From CAWCAL01 sp963695075 (GTDB lineage Bacteria; Actinomycetota; Acidimicrobiia; Acidimicrobiales; CAWCAL01), in contig CAVOFR010000007.1 in assembly GCA_963695075.1 (NCBI GenBank), positions 248,001 to 312,000 on the forward strand: DNA of 64,000 bases, written 5' to 3'. The position numbers and the translations under genes were made by a program. This document shows positions 52,637 through 61,705 of this stretch, in pieces. Below the pieces are notes generated by a model. The model did not search any database, was not told the origin of the DNA, and saw only the letters and a list, made by a program, of their open reading frames with translations. The first letter of the stretch is position 1, and every line of letters starts with the position of its first letter.

Positions 52637-53845
52637 ATGGGCGGTCGCAAGGGCGAGAAGGTGTTCGTCATCGGTGTCGGGATGACGAAGTTCGAGAAGC
52701 CGGGTTCACGCGACTGGGACTACCCGGACATGGGACGAGAGGCCGGCGAGAAGGCACTGGCCGACGCCGGGATCCCCTACGAGGCGGTCGAGCAGGCCGC
52801 TATCGGGTACTGCTACGGCGACTCCACCGCGGGCCAGGCGGCGCTCTACCAGCTCGGACTCACCGGCATACCTGCGATCAACGTCAACAACAACTGCTCC
52901 ACGGGGTCCAGTGCCCTCTACTACGCCAAGAAGATGGTCGAGGGCGGCCTCGTCGACTGCGCCATGGCGCTCGGGTTCGAGAAGATGGAGAAAGGGAGCC
53001 TCGGCATCAAGTACGAGGACCGCATCCACCCGTTGATGCGCCACACCGAGGCCATGATCGAGAAGCGGGGATTCGCCAACGCCCCGCCGGCACCCCAGAT
53101 GTTCGGGAACGCCGGGCGCGAGTACATGGAGCGCTACGGCGCCTCAGCCGAAGCGTTCGCCAAGATCGGTGAGAAGAACCACCGGCATTCGGTCAACAAC
53201 CCCTACTCGCAGTTCCGTGACGAATACTCCCTCCAGGACATCCTGGACGCCCCCATCGTGCACGAGCCGCTGACCAAGCTGCAGTGCTGCCCGACTTCCG
53301 ATGGTGGGGGTGCCGCCGTAGTGGCGAACGAGCGGTTCGTGCGGGAGCACGGGCTCGAGGACAAGGCCGTCGAGATCGTCGGAATGGCCATGGCCTCGGA
53401 TCTCCCGTCCTCTTTCGAGGGGAGCGACATCAAGCTGGTCGGCTTCGACATGACCGAGTCGGCCGCTCGCCAGGTCTACGAGGAGTCCGGTCGCGGCCCC
53501 GAAGAGATCGACGTCATCGAGCTACACGACTGCTTCTCGGTCAACGAGATGATCACCTACGAGGCCCTGGGTCTCTGCGGTGAGGGAGAGGCCCACACCC
53601 TGGTCCATGAGGGCGCCACCACCTATGGCGGTGCCGTGGTCGTCAACCCCTCGGGCGGACTGATCTCCAAGGGCCACCCGCTGGGTGCGACGGGTCTGGC
53701 CCAGTGCGCCGAGATGAACTGGCAGTTGCGCGGCGAAGCCGACGAGCGGCAGGTGGATGGCGCTCGGCTCGCGCTCCAGCACAACATCGGACTGGGCGGC
53801 GCCGCGGTTGTGGCCATGTACCAGAAGGCGGATCTGGCGGGCTGA
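52637..53845 (+). CDS. lipid-transfer protein/SCP-x-type thiolase
   Basis: A 402-residue thiolase-superfamily protein. The nucleophile is the Cys of VNNNCSTGSSALYY near residue 87; HDCFSVNEM and SKGHPLGATG hold the other catalytic His/Cys sites. Members act in side-chain cleavage of branched acyl-CoA or sterols, or have no proven thiolase activity. 53846-54047 behind it shows no gene. Confidence 0.9.
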   Translation: MGGRKGEKVFVIGVGMTKFEKPGSRDWDYPDMGREAGEKALADAGIPYEAVEQAAIGYCYGDSTAGQAALYQLGLTGIPAINVNNNCSTGSSALYYAKKMVEGGLVDCAMALGFEKMEKGSLGIKYEDRIHPLMRHTEAMIEKRGFANAPPAPQMFGNAGREYMERYGASAEAFAKIGEKNHRHSVNNPYSQFRDEYSLQDILDAPIVHEPLTKLQCCPTSDGGGAAVVANERFVREHGLEDKAVEIVGMAMASDLPSSFEGSDIKLVGFDMTESAARQVYEESGRGPEEIDVIELHDCFSVNEMITYEALGLCGEGEAHTLVHEGATTYGGAVVVNPSGGLISKGHPLGATGLAQCAEMNWQLRGEADERQVDGARLALQHNIGLGGAAVVAMYQKADLAG

Positions 53846-54029
53846 CCGGCAGCGGCCGGAAACGCGGCAGAGCGGCTCGGCCCATGACTTTGCCACAGAC
53901 CCAGGGTGGGCACTACGGTCACTTTCCGTGAGACAGGGGCCACATCCGGGACCGGCTCGGCCAGCGGACACGCGATGCGGGGGTACGCGTGACTCCGGGG
54001 GGAATCGCTGACCGAGCCACCCGAGCGCT

Positions 54030-54071
54030 GGCGGTGATGCTGACGGACTAACCGTCGTCAGCATCACCGCC
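54030..54071 (-). terminator. hairpin spanning the P-type ATPase stop codon
   Basis: A perfect 15-bp inverted repeat GGCGGTGATGCTGAC / GTCAGCATCACCGCC with a 12-nt loop that contains the TAG stop (54048-54050). One arm codes for the last residues GGDAD. It probably ends the transcript, though no T-run follows. Confidence 0.55.
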
Positions 54072-56552
54072 GGACTCCTCTTCGTCGGCTTCAATGACCC
54101 ACGGTTCGGGGGGACCGAGGCGGGGCGGTAATCGATCCCGCAGTCGTGTTCCCTCGGCACCGTCGCGTACGAGTTGGCTGACCAGATGCACGATCTGCCA
54201 GCCGGCTTCGAGCAGCCCGGCCGCCACGGCGGCCACCCCTATCGCGGCAAAGAAGATGAGCGGCTCGGGCAACGTCAGGGCGAACCACTCGCGAAGCTCC
54301 GGGACGACCAATACCACGACGAAGGCGAGACCGTTCAGTCCGACCAGTAGAGCGCGGGCGGGGGTGAACGGACGGGCCAGGATCGCGAGGACCCACATCG
54401 CCACGCAGAACAGCACGATCGTGGCCACGGTCTGCGCCTCGACCTGGGTCACGGCCTCCTCGTCGCGGGCCAGGATGTACCCGGTGAAGGTCGCGGCGGC
54501 CGCCACGATTCCGGCGGGGATGGCGAAGCGCAGCACCCGGCCCACGAAGCCGGTTTCAGCTCGCTTGTCCGAAGGAGCGAGAGCCAGGAAGAAGGCCGGG
54601 ATTCCGATCGTGAGACTAGAGACGATCGTCAGGTGCCGCGGGAAGAAGGGGAAGGGTTGCAGCGACAACCCGACGGACAGGGCCAGGACGAAGGCGTAGA
54701 CGCTCTTGGTGAGGAAGAGGTTGGCGACCCGCTCGACGTTGTTGATGACGCGACGACCTTCGCCGACCACGTCGGGCATCACGGCGAAGTCGTTGTCGAG
54801 CAGGACGAGCCGAGCGACGGCTCGACTGGCCGACGAGCCGGCTCCCATGGCGACACCGATGTCGGCATCCTTGAGGGCGAGGACGTCATTGACCCCGTCA
54901 CCGGTCATGGCCACCGTGTGGCCTCGAGCCTGAAGGGCATGCACCATGGCGCGCTTCTGATGAGGTCCGACCCGACCGAAGACGGCATGGGTCTGCATGA
55001 CCTCCTCCAGCTCGGCCGGATCCTCGGGCAGCGTCCGTGCGTCCAGCGGTCGATCTGCGCCCTTGACGCCGACGGACCTGGCCACCGCTCCGACGGTGCG
55101 CGGATGGTCGCCCGAGATGACCTTGACCTCGACGTCCTGTTCGGCGAAGTAGGCCAGGGTGTCAGCGGCGTCGGGTCGGATCCGTTCCTCCAGTACGACC
55201 AGTGAGACGGGCCGCACATCTCGGGGGAGCTCGTCGCTGTCGAGCTCGTGGTCCGAGCGAGCCACCAGGAGGACCCGGCGTCCCCCGTCGGTGTGTTCGG
55301 CCATCCGTTCGGCCACTGCGGCACCCGGGCCGTGTTCAGCGAGCAGGACGTCCGGCGCGCCGAGCAGCCACGATCCCTGGTCGGCGAAGGACGCTCCGCT
55401 CCACTTGCGGGCCGAGCTGAACGGCACGGTGGACGTCGCTGTCCACCCGGTGGTCGGTGCGACGGCATCCGCTATCGCCGCGAGGCTGGCGTTGGGCCGA
55501 GCTTCGATCAGGGGGAGAGCGCCGAGCGCAGCCAGCGGAGCCTCTTCTCCGGGGACCGGTTCGATGGACGCCACCTCGAGGGCAGATTCGGTGAGGGTGC
55601 CGGTCTTGTCGAGGCAGATCACGTCGACTCGGGCCAGACCTTCGATCGCGGCGAGCTCCTGGACCAGGACGCGCCGGCGGGCGAGCCGCATCCCACCGAC
55701 GGCGAACGCGATGCTGGTGAGGAGGACCAGACCCTCGGGGATGATGGCGCCGATGCCGGCGACCGATCCCCGTAGCGCATCCTGGACCCCGGCGTCGGTT
55801 CCGATGAGCTGACTGGCCACGAGCAGGATCGAGGTGGGGACCATCACCCAGGTGACGAACCGCAGGAACTGGTCGATGCCCGAGCGAAGCTCGCTGGCGA
55901 CCAGGGAGAAGCGGCGTGCCTCGGACGCGAGCTGGTTGGCGTAGGAGTCCGGTCCCACCTTGGTCGCCTGGTAGCGCCCCGTGCCGGCGACGACGAAGCT
56001 GCCACTGAGCAGATCGTCGCCGATCTGCTTGGCGATAGGATCGGCTTCTCCGGTGAGCAGCGATTCGTCCACCTCCATGTGATCACTGTGGACGACCATC
56101 CCGTCCACGGTGATCTGATCGCCGGGTTCGACCAACGCGAGGTCGTTGACCACCACGTCGGTCATGGCGATCTCCTGCTCGACGCCATCGCGCAGGACCC
56201 GGACCTTGGGAGCCGAGAGGAGTGCGAGCTTGTCGAGGGTCCGCTTGGCCCGCACCTCCTGGACGATTCCGATCACGGCGTTCGAGACGAGAACGATCCC
56301 GAACAGCGCGTCATTGAGTGGGCCCACGATGAGGATGACCACCAGAAGGCTCCCCAGAATCGCGTTGAACCGGGTGAAGACGTTGGCTCTGACGATGTCG
56401 CCGATACTGCGTGAGGTGCCGTCCTCGGTTCGGTTGACCTCGCCCCGGGCGACACGCTCGGCCACCTCGGCGGACGTCAGTCCCAGCGCTTGCATCGGAC
56501 GGGTCTGATCCACGGTTGCGACCCCGCTCCGTTCAGTTGGTTTCACCAGCAT
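54048..56552 (-). CDS. P-type ATPase (cation transporter, P2-like)
   Basis: An 834-residue P-type ATPase. The actuator motif is VDESLLTGEADP, the phosphorylated Asp lies in VICLDKTGTLTE near residue 315 and the hinge in MTGDGVNDVLALKDADIGVAMG. IPEGLVLL is the intramembrane Pro-Glu-Gly of helix 4, resembling the CtpE-type actinobacterial pumps rather than heavy-metal pumps (no CPC, no N-terminal metal domain). Ca or another divalent ion is likely; not proven. Ten or so helices, acidic tail. Confidence 0.9.
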   Translation of the reverse strand: MLVKPTERSGVATVDQTRPMQALGLTSAEVAERVARGEVNRTEDGTSRSIGDIVRANVFTRFNAILGSLLVVILIVGPLNDALFGIVLVSNAVIGIVQEVRAKRTLDKLALLSAPKVRVLRDGVEQEIAMTDVVVNDLALVEPGDQITVDGMVVHSDHMEVDESLLTGEADPIAKQIGDDLLSGSFVVAGTGRYQATKVGPDSYANQLASEARRFSLVASELRSGIDQFLRFVTWVMVPTSILLVASQLIGTDAGVQDALRGSVAGIGAIIPEGLVLLTSIAFAVGGMRLARRRVLVQELAAIEGLARVDVICLDKTGTLTESALEVASIEPVPGEEAPLAALGALPLIEARPNASLAAIADAVAPTTGWTATSTVPFSSARKWSGASFADQGSWLLGAPDVLLAEHGPGAAVAERMAEHTDGGRRVLLVARSDHELDSDELPRDVRPVSLVVLEERIRPDAADTLAYFAEQDVEVKVISGDHPRTVGAVARSVGVKGADRPLDARTLPEDPAELEEVMQTHAVFGRVGPHQKRAMVHALQARGHTVAMTGDGVNDVLALKDADIGVAMGAGSSASRAVARLVLLDNDFAVMPDVVGEGRRVINNVERVANLFLTKSVYAFVLALSVGLSLQPFPFFPRHLTIVSSLTIGIPAFFLALAPSDKRAETGFVGRVLRFAIPAGIVAAAATFTGYILARDEEAVTQVEAQTVATIVLFCVAMWVLAILARPFTPARALLVGLNGLAFVVVLVVPELREWFALTLPEPLIFFAAIGVAAVAAGLLEAGWQIVHLVSQLVRDGAEGTRLRDRLPPRLGPPEPWVIEADEEESGGDADDG

Positions 56553-56652
56553 CCATCCCGGAAGAATCAGCCCGATCCGAGGGTAGTGCTCTGATGAGGC
56601 CTGACCCGTCCGGTTCGACGGCGTTGGTCGCGTTGGCGGCTCCGCCGGCCAC

Positions 56653-56658
56653 TACCGT
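56653..56658 (+). promoter_or_regulatory. candidate -10 box of leaderless M20 peptidase transcript
   Basis: TACCGT ends 6 nt before ATG 56665. No clear -35 at 16-19 nt. Confidence 0.4.
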
Positions 56659-56664
56659 CAGGGA

Positions 56665-57855
56665 ATGGATCAGGCCACCCTCGATCGGGCGTCCAGTGAC
56701 CTTCTCGCTGATCTGGTGCATGTCCGGAGGGACATTCACCGGCAGCCCGAGCTGGGCCTCGACAACCCCAGGACCCAGGAGCTGATCGTCGATGCCCTCG
56801 GCGATCTGGGTTTCGAGGTTCGAACCGGAGAAGCCATCACATCGGTCGTGGCCGACAGGGGTGACGTCGGCGGACCCACCATCCTTCTACGGGCGGACAC
56901 CGATGCCCTCCCGATGACCGAGGAATCGGGTGAGGAGTTCGCCAGTCGGATTGACGGTCGAGCCCACGCGTGCGGCCATGACGCGCACGTCGCCATGTTG
57001 TTGGGTGCGGCGCGCGTGATGGTCGAGCACGATCTGCCGGCGTCAGGCAGGATCAGGTTGGCCTTCCAGCCCGGCGAAGAGGGCCATGCCGGGGCTCATG
57101 TGATGATCGACGAGGGCCTGCTCGACGACGTCGACGCTGCGTTTGCTCTTCACATATCGCCCAACATCCCGACGGGGTTCCTCGCCTATCGACCGGGGCC
57201 CATCCTCGCCTCGGCGGACGAGTTCACCGTCACGGTGACCGGTGAAGGCGGTCACGCTTCGACACCCCATTTCGCCAACGACCCCATACCCGTCGCCTGC
57301 GAGATGGTCGGCGCATTCCAGACGGCGATAACGCGACGCATCAACGCCTTCGATCCGGCGGTGCTGACGGTTGCTCGGATCTCGGCGGGGACGACGAGCA
57401 ACGTCATCCCCGAACGGGCCGAGCTCGAAGGCACCATCCGAGCGGTCTCCGAGACGACGCGGGCAGCGGTGCACGAAGAGGTGGTGCGAATCGCCGAACA
57501 CGTCGCATCGGCCCACGGGTGCCATGCGAAGGTCGACATCGCGCGCGGCTATCCGGTCACGGTCAACGATGCCGACTTCACGCCCCGAATGGCCGATGTG
57601 GCCAGGCGGCAGTTCGGTGGGCATCGGGTCTTCGAGCTGCCGACCCCGATCATGGGGGCCGAGGACTTCAGCTACGTCCTGCAGCGGGTGCCCGGAGCGA
57701 TGATGTTTCTCGGTGCGTGTCCGCCTGACATCCCGAACTTCCTCGAAGCGCCCAGCTGCCACTCGAACCGCATGCGCATCGACGAGGAGGCCATGGCCAC
57801 CGGCGTGGCCATGCACGTGGCCGTGGCCGCCGCCTATCTGGAGCAGAGGGCATGA
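56665..57855 (+). CDS. M20-family amidohydrolase/peptidase
   Basis: A 396-residue zinc-dependent amidohydrolase of the hippurate hydrolase/IAA-amino acid hydrolase group. Metal motifs are RADTDALPMTE and HACGHDAHVAMLLGAA; FQPGEEGHAGAHVM holds the catalytic Glu, GEGGHASTPHFANDPI starts the lid domain and MGAEDFSY is the last metal Glu. Its stop overlaps the next start, making a three-gene unit with the MOSC and M50 genes. Confidence 0.93.
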   Translation: MDQATLDRASSDLLADLVHVRRDIHRQPELGLDNPRTQELIVDALGDLGFEVRTGEAITSVVADRGDVGGPTILLRADTDALPMTEESGEEFASRIDGRAHACGHDAHVAMLLGAARVMVEHDLPASGRIRLAFQPGEEGHAGAHVMIDEGLLDDVDAAFALHISPNIPTGFLAYRPGPILASADEFTVTVTGEGGHASTPHFANDPIPVACEMVGAFQTAITRRINAFDPAVLTVARISAGTTSNVIPERAELEGTIRAVSETTRAAVHEEVVRIAEHVASAHGCHAKVDIARGYPVTVNDADFTPRMADVARRQFGGHRVFELPTPIMGAEDFSYVLQRVPGAMMFLGACPPDIPNFLEAPSCHSNRMRIDEEAMATGVAMHVAVAAAYLEQRA

Positions 57856-58556
57856 AGCGCGACTCGCTCGTGGGTGAGGTGATCGAGATCTGGCGCTATC
57901 CCATCGAGGGTCTGATGGGTGAGCGGCTCGAGATCGTCTCGATCGGTCCGCGGGGTCCGACCGGCGATCGGGCATTCGGTGTATGGGATGTAGCCGCCGA
58001 GCGGTTCATCGACATCCTCGGCTGCCCCGAGCTCCTGCTGGCATCGGCGCGCACCGACGGTGACACAGCGGTTGCCGTGTTGCCGGGCGATATCGAGGCG
58101 GTGGCGGGGACGGCGGCCGGTGACGCAGCCTGGAGTAGTTGGTTGGGACGAGCCATCGAGATCCGCCGACGACCCACCGATGACGCGGGACCGGCCGTGG
58201 CCCTGGTGAGGATCGTCTCGTTGTCCAGCGTTGCAGCACTGGCCCGACGGCACCCGTCTGGCCAATGGGACGTGCGGCGTGTGCAGCCTCATCTGGTCAT
58301 CGCCGTGCCCGGTTTCGATTTTGCCGAGGACGAGTGGGTCGGCGAAGAGCTCAGGATCGGACGGGCGGTCCTGGCGGTCGAGGCCGGACTGGCCGTCTCC
58401 GGACTCTCCGGCCTGGCCCAGGTCGGCCTGGCCGCCGATCCGGACATCCCCGCCACCATTCGAGCGGCGCACGAGGGCACACTCGGCGTCACCGCGAGGT
58501 CGGCCGAAGGCGGAGACGTCCGGCTCGGCGACGTGGTGGGTGCGCCGGGGCGATGA
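57852..58556 (+). CDS. MOSC-like domain protein
   Basis: A 234-residue protein whose start (VIEIWRYPIEGLMGERLE) is the N-terminal beta-barrel of MOSC proteins and whose middle matches MOSC (RRVQPHLVIAVPGFDFAEDEWVGEELRIG). The cysteine that carries sulfur or molybdenum in active MOSC proteins is not at its place; the single Cys is in ILGCPELL. It may bind without catalysis. Coupled to both neighbours by 4-nt overlaps. Confidence 0.75.
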   Translation: MKRDSLVGEVIEIWRYPIEGLMGERLEIVSIGPRGPTGDRAFGVWDVAAERFIDILGCPELLLASARTDGDTAVAVLPGDIEAVAGTAAGDAAWSSWLGRAIEIRRRPTDDAGPAVALVRIVSLSSVAALARRHPSGQWDVRRVQPHLVIAVPGFDFAEDEWVGEELRIGRAVLAVEAGLAVSGLSGLAQVGLAADPDIPATIRAAHEGTLGVTARSAEGGDVRLGDVVGAPGR

Positions 58557-59323
58557 CCGCGCTCGTGGGGCCGGCCGAGACGGCGGCACCACTGTCGCGC
58601 CGCGTCGTGCTGGTGCTGGCTGCCGTGACCCTGGTCGTCTACCTCGTGGCATGGGGGACCTGGATGCTGCTCCCGCTTCGCTGGTTCGTCACCTACGTAC
58701 ACGAGCTGGGACACGCCCTGATGGCCGAGGTCGTCGGAGGCGACACGCTCAGCCTGACGATCAACCCCTCGGCGGGGGGACTCACCCGAAGCCAACTGCC
58801 ACCCTCGGATCTCCGGGCGCTCATGGTGTCGTCGGCCGGCTATGTCGGAATTGCGCTCTTCGGTGCGCTCCTCCTCGTCTTCTCCGCCCGAGCCCGTTCG
58901 GCCAAGAGCGCATTCGTGGGTCTGGCGTTCCTCTGTGGGCTGGCAGCGGTGCTCTGGGTGCCGTGGTCCCTCGAGGTCGAGGATTCTCCCCTCGTGACCG
59001 CGTCCGGTACGGGTTCGGAGGACGGACAGTTCACGTGGATCTTCGTTCTGGCCCTGGTGGCGGTCTTGATCGGGGTGGCGTTTCTCACTCCGGTCCGCGT
59101 GCGGCAGGGATTTGCCGTGGTCTTGGCGGTCATGTGCTGCGCGTCGGCGCTCGGCGATCTTCGCGCGCTGATCGGGCTTTCGACGGGCCGGCTGTCCCAC
59201 AGCGACGCGACGGTCGCCGAGGAGCTCAGTGGAGTCGATGCCTGGGTGTGGGCGTGGCTTTGGGCCGGGATGGCGCTGCTGGCGGTTCTCGTCGGTCTCC
59301 GGGTGCTGACCCGAACCGACTGA
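58553..59323 (+). CDS. M50-like membrane metalloprotease
   Basis: A 256-residue membrane protein with HELGH in the second helix (TYVHELGHALMAE), the zinc site of M50-type intramembrane proteases; a possible third ligand is in the region after SAGYVGIALFG. Seven or so helices. Resembles the M50B-like group of actinobacteria, with no known substrate. Third gene of the M20-MOSC unit. Confidence 0.82.
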   Translation: MTALVGPAETAAPLSRRVVLVLAAVTLVVYLVAWGTWMLLPLRWFVTYVHELGHALMAEVVGGDTLSLTINPSAGGLTRSQLPPSDLRALMVSSAGYVGIALFGALLLVFSARARSAKSAFVGLAFLCGLAAVLWVPWSLEVEDSPLVTASGTGSEDGQFTWIFVLALVAVLIGVAFLTPVRVRQGFAVVLAVMCCASALGDLRALIGLSTGRLSHSDATVAEELSGVDAWVWAWLWAGMALLAVLVGLRVLTRTD

Positions 59324-59394
59324 CCCGGGCGGGTTCCAGAAACGGTGGAGTGGCTTCGTCACCGCGGCGTTGCGTCGGCGGTCGCGCTGGTGGG

Positions 59395-59469
59395 TGCCCC
59401 CGGTGGGATTCGAACCCACGATCTTCGGATTAAAAGTCCGCTGCCGTGACCAGGCTTGGCTACGGGGGC
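59395..59469 (-). tRNA. tRNA-Lys (TTT), atypical D-arm
   Basis: A 75-nt cloverleaf: acceptor GCCCCCG/CGGGGGC, discriminator A, anticodon loop CTTTTAA, T-arm GTGGG-TTCGAAT-CCCAC, five-base variable loop. The D-stem is only 3 bp (GCC/GGC) around a 12-nt loop, and the first anticodon-stem pair is G-A. CCA not encoded. Confidence 0.88.
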
Positions 59470-59500
59470 AGCGCAAGGGTAACCACTAGGGTCTGTCTCC

Positions 59501-59746
59501 ATGAACGCACCAGGCGATCCGTTCGCAACCCCGAACCCGGTCGAACCGGCGGCCGAAGCCGGGCCGGAGCGCGGCGAAGCCGGGCCGGACGCCGGCGACC
59601 GACCGTTCGAGCCGGACCTCGGCCTGCTCGACCGCGCCGAAGAGACCTTCGCCGGCGCCAGCCGCGTGCTGAGCCTGGTCGACAGCGGTGATCTGGACCG
59701 GGCCGAGACAGAGCTGGACACCATGCTCGACGTGTCACCCGAGTGA
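59501..59746 (+). CDS. small acidic protein of unknown function
   Basis: An 81-residue protein: a Pro/Ala/Glu-rich start with two alike EAGP segments, then a helical half (DLGLLDRAEETFAGASRVL). No family known. TAGGGT 8 nt upstream could be a leaderless -10, and the next gene starts 13 nt later, which supports it as real. Confidence 0.6.
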   Translation: MNAPGDPFATPNPVEPAAEAGPERGEAGPDAGDRPFEPDLGLLDRAEETFAGASRVLSLVDSGDLDRAETELDTMLDVSPE

Positions 59747-59759
59747 GCCCGCTGGACCG

Positions 59760-61226
59760 GTGAAGAAGGCACGCGCGGCAGCCGTCGTCGGGGGTGGGGC
59801 CGTCGCTGCCGCGGCGGCGGCCGCTTCCTTGAAGCGCCGTCGGGAATGGCGGGATTCGGCAACCGAGAACATCCGGCGGTCGCGGCGACTCATCCGCCTC
59901 GGGGTCCGCCGTGCCGGCCACTATGCCACCGTGCGCGTGCGGGGAGTAGGAGCCGACGAGGAGCGCCGCGCCGCGCTCGATGCTCGATTTGCCATCCGTT
60001 CTGCCGAGGACGTGGCAGCAGAGCTGGGCGACATGAAGGGCGCCATCATGAAGCTCGGGCAGATGATGTCGTTCATGGCCCCCGGGCTGCCTCCCGAAGC
60101 CAAGGAGGTTCTCTCGACACTCCAGGCCGACGTTCCCCCGATGGCCCCCAGCCTCGCCGAGTCGGTGGTCGAGGCAGAGCTCGGTCGACCACCGATCGAG
60201 ATCTTCGCCGACTGGGATCCCGTTCCTGTCGCTGCGGCTTCGATCGGCCAGGTCCACCGGGTCGTGCTCAGGGACGGTCGGCTGGCGGCGGTGAAGGTGC
60301 AGTATCCAGGGGTGGGTGAGGCGATCACCGCCGATCTCGAGAACGTGGACGCCTTCGCGGCCGCCTTCGCGATGCTCGCTTTCAACAGCGTCCAGGTCGA
60401 CGCCCTCGGGGCTGAGCTCCGCGCCCGCATGACCGAGGAGCTCGACTATCGCCTGGAAGCCAGGTGCCAACAGGAGTTTGCCGAGCGGTACGAAGGTCAC
60501 CCGTTCATCCACATCCCGAAAGTGCACCCCGAGCTGTCGGCCGAGCGGGTCCTGACCAGCGAATGGGTCGACGGCATGAGCTGGCAACAGATGGTGAAGA
60601 GCACGGACGCCGCCTACCGCCAGCACGCGGCCGAGGCGATCTTCCGGTTCTTCCAGGGGGCGGTCCACCGCCATGGCGTCTTCAATGGCGACCCGCATCC
60701 GGGGAACTACCTCTTCGGAAGCGACGGCACGGTCACCTTCCTCGACTTCGGTTTGGTCAAGCGCTGGTCCGAGCCCGACATGGACGGCCTCGGTCCTGTT
60801 CTCGACGCCCTCCTGAGTCGATCGCCCGAGCAGACGATCTCGGCCATGATCAGCGCGGGCTTCCTATCGGTCGATCACGGACTCGACCCCGGTGCCATCT
60901 GGGACTATGTCTCCCGCCCGTATGAGCCCTACTTCCACGACACCTGGACGTTCCGGCACGATTGGGTGGGTGAGACGATCGCCGGAATGCTGGACGTCTA
61001 CGGACCTGCGGCGCCGGTGGTGAAGGCGCTCAACATGCCGCCGACTTTCATCGTGCTCGACCGGGTGGTCTGGGGACTGAGTGCTCTGCTGGGCGAGCTC
61101 GAGGCCAGCAACTCGTTCCGGTCGATCCTATTGGAGTACCGCGGCAGTGGGTCTCCCAGCACCGAGCTGGGTCTGCTCGAGCAGGCGTGGGCCGATGAGC
61201 GAGCCGGTCGCCTCGGCCATCGATGA
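59760..61226 (+). CDS. ABC1/UbiB-family atypical kinase
   Basis: A 488-residue UbiB/ADCK protein. Family motifs in order: KGAIMKLGQMMS (the KxGQ inhibitory motif), AAASIGQVHR (Ala-rich nucleotide loop), AVKVQYPG (Lys), NGDPHPGNYLF (catalytic loop) and FLDFGLVKRW (DFG). Members support isoprenoid-quinone or lipid metabolism through ATPase activity. GTG 59760. A 28-bp tandem repeat covers the stop codon. Confidence 0.9.
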   Translation: MKKARAAAVVGGGAVAAAAAAASLKRRREWRDSATENIRRSRRLIRLGVRRAGHYATVRVRGVGADEERRAALDARFAIRSAEDVAAELGDMKGAIMKLGQMMSFMAPGLPPEAKEVLSTLQADVPPMAPSLAESVVEAELGRPPIEIFADWDPVPVAAASIGQVHRVVLRDGRLAAVKVQYPGVGEAITADLENVDAFAAAFAMLAFNSVQVDALGAELRARMTEELDYRLEARCQQEFAERYEGHPFIHIPKVHPELSAERVLTSEWVDGMSWQQMVKSTDAAYRQHAAEAIFRFFQGAVHRHGVFNGDPHPGNYLFGSDGTVTFLDFGLVKRWSEPDMDGLGPVLDALLSRSPEQTISAMISAGFLSVDHGLDPGAIWDYVSRPYEPYFHDTWTFRHDWVGETIAGMLDVYGPAAPVVKALNMPPTFIVLDRVVWGLSALLGELEASNSFRSILLEYRGSGSPSTELGLLEQAWADERAGRLGHR

Positions 61227-61248
61227 GCGAGCCGGTCGCCTCGGCCAT
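61193..61248 (+). repeat. 28-bp tandem duplication across the ABC1 kinase stop
   Basis: Two exact copies of a 28-bp unit starting CGATGAGCGAGCCGG at 61193-61220 and 61221-61248, with a partial third. The first encodes DERAGRLGH; the stop TGA falls at the start of the second. Confidence 0.85.
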
Positions 61249-61331
61249 CGATGAGCGCTGGCTCAGCCCGAACCGATGTCGAGTGAGGCGACGAGGGTGA
61301 CCCTGGGTCGGATCTCGTCGCTGATGGGGAG

Positions 61332-61655
61332 TCAGGCGTGTTCGAGGCAGCGCGCTGTCGTCGGGAGCGCGGCCTGTCGTTCTTCGCCGATCTCACTGCC
61401 ACAGACCTCGCAGGTGCCATAGGTGCCGTCGTCGAGTCGGGTGAAGGCCTTCTCGACCAGATCCAGCTGGTGGCTGAGGGAATCGGCCAGCGCCCGGTTC
61501 TCACCCATCTCGGCCGAGACCTGTCCCCGGTCGGCGAAATCGTCATCGAAATCGAGGTCGACCTCTCCGCCGACGGTCAGCTCGTCGATGCGGTGGAGGA
61601 GTTGGGTGCGCTCGGCGTCCAGCGTGTTGCGGAGCTTCTGTCGGTCGTTGGCCAT
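61332..61655 (-). CDS. TraR/DksA-family zinc-finger protein
   Basis: A 107-residue protein: a helical coiled-coil half (KLRNTLDAERTQLLHRID), an acidic stretch (DLDFDDDFADRG) and the end zinc finger GTCEVCGSEI...ARCLEH, with Cys-Cys-Cys-His as ligands. DksA-like proteins act in the RNA polymerase secondary channel; short actinobacterial forms such as this are usually of unknown role. Confidence 0.88.
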   Translation of the reverse strand: MANDRQKLRNTLDAERTQLLHRIDELTVGGEVDLDFDDDFADRGQVSAEMGENRALADSLSHQLDLVEKAFTRLDDGTYGTCEVCGSEIGEERQAALPTTARCLEHA

Positions 61656-61705
61656 GCAGTGAGATTAGTGGTCCCGGTGGTTGGTTCGGTGCGGCTTCAC
61701 CGACC

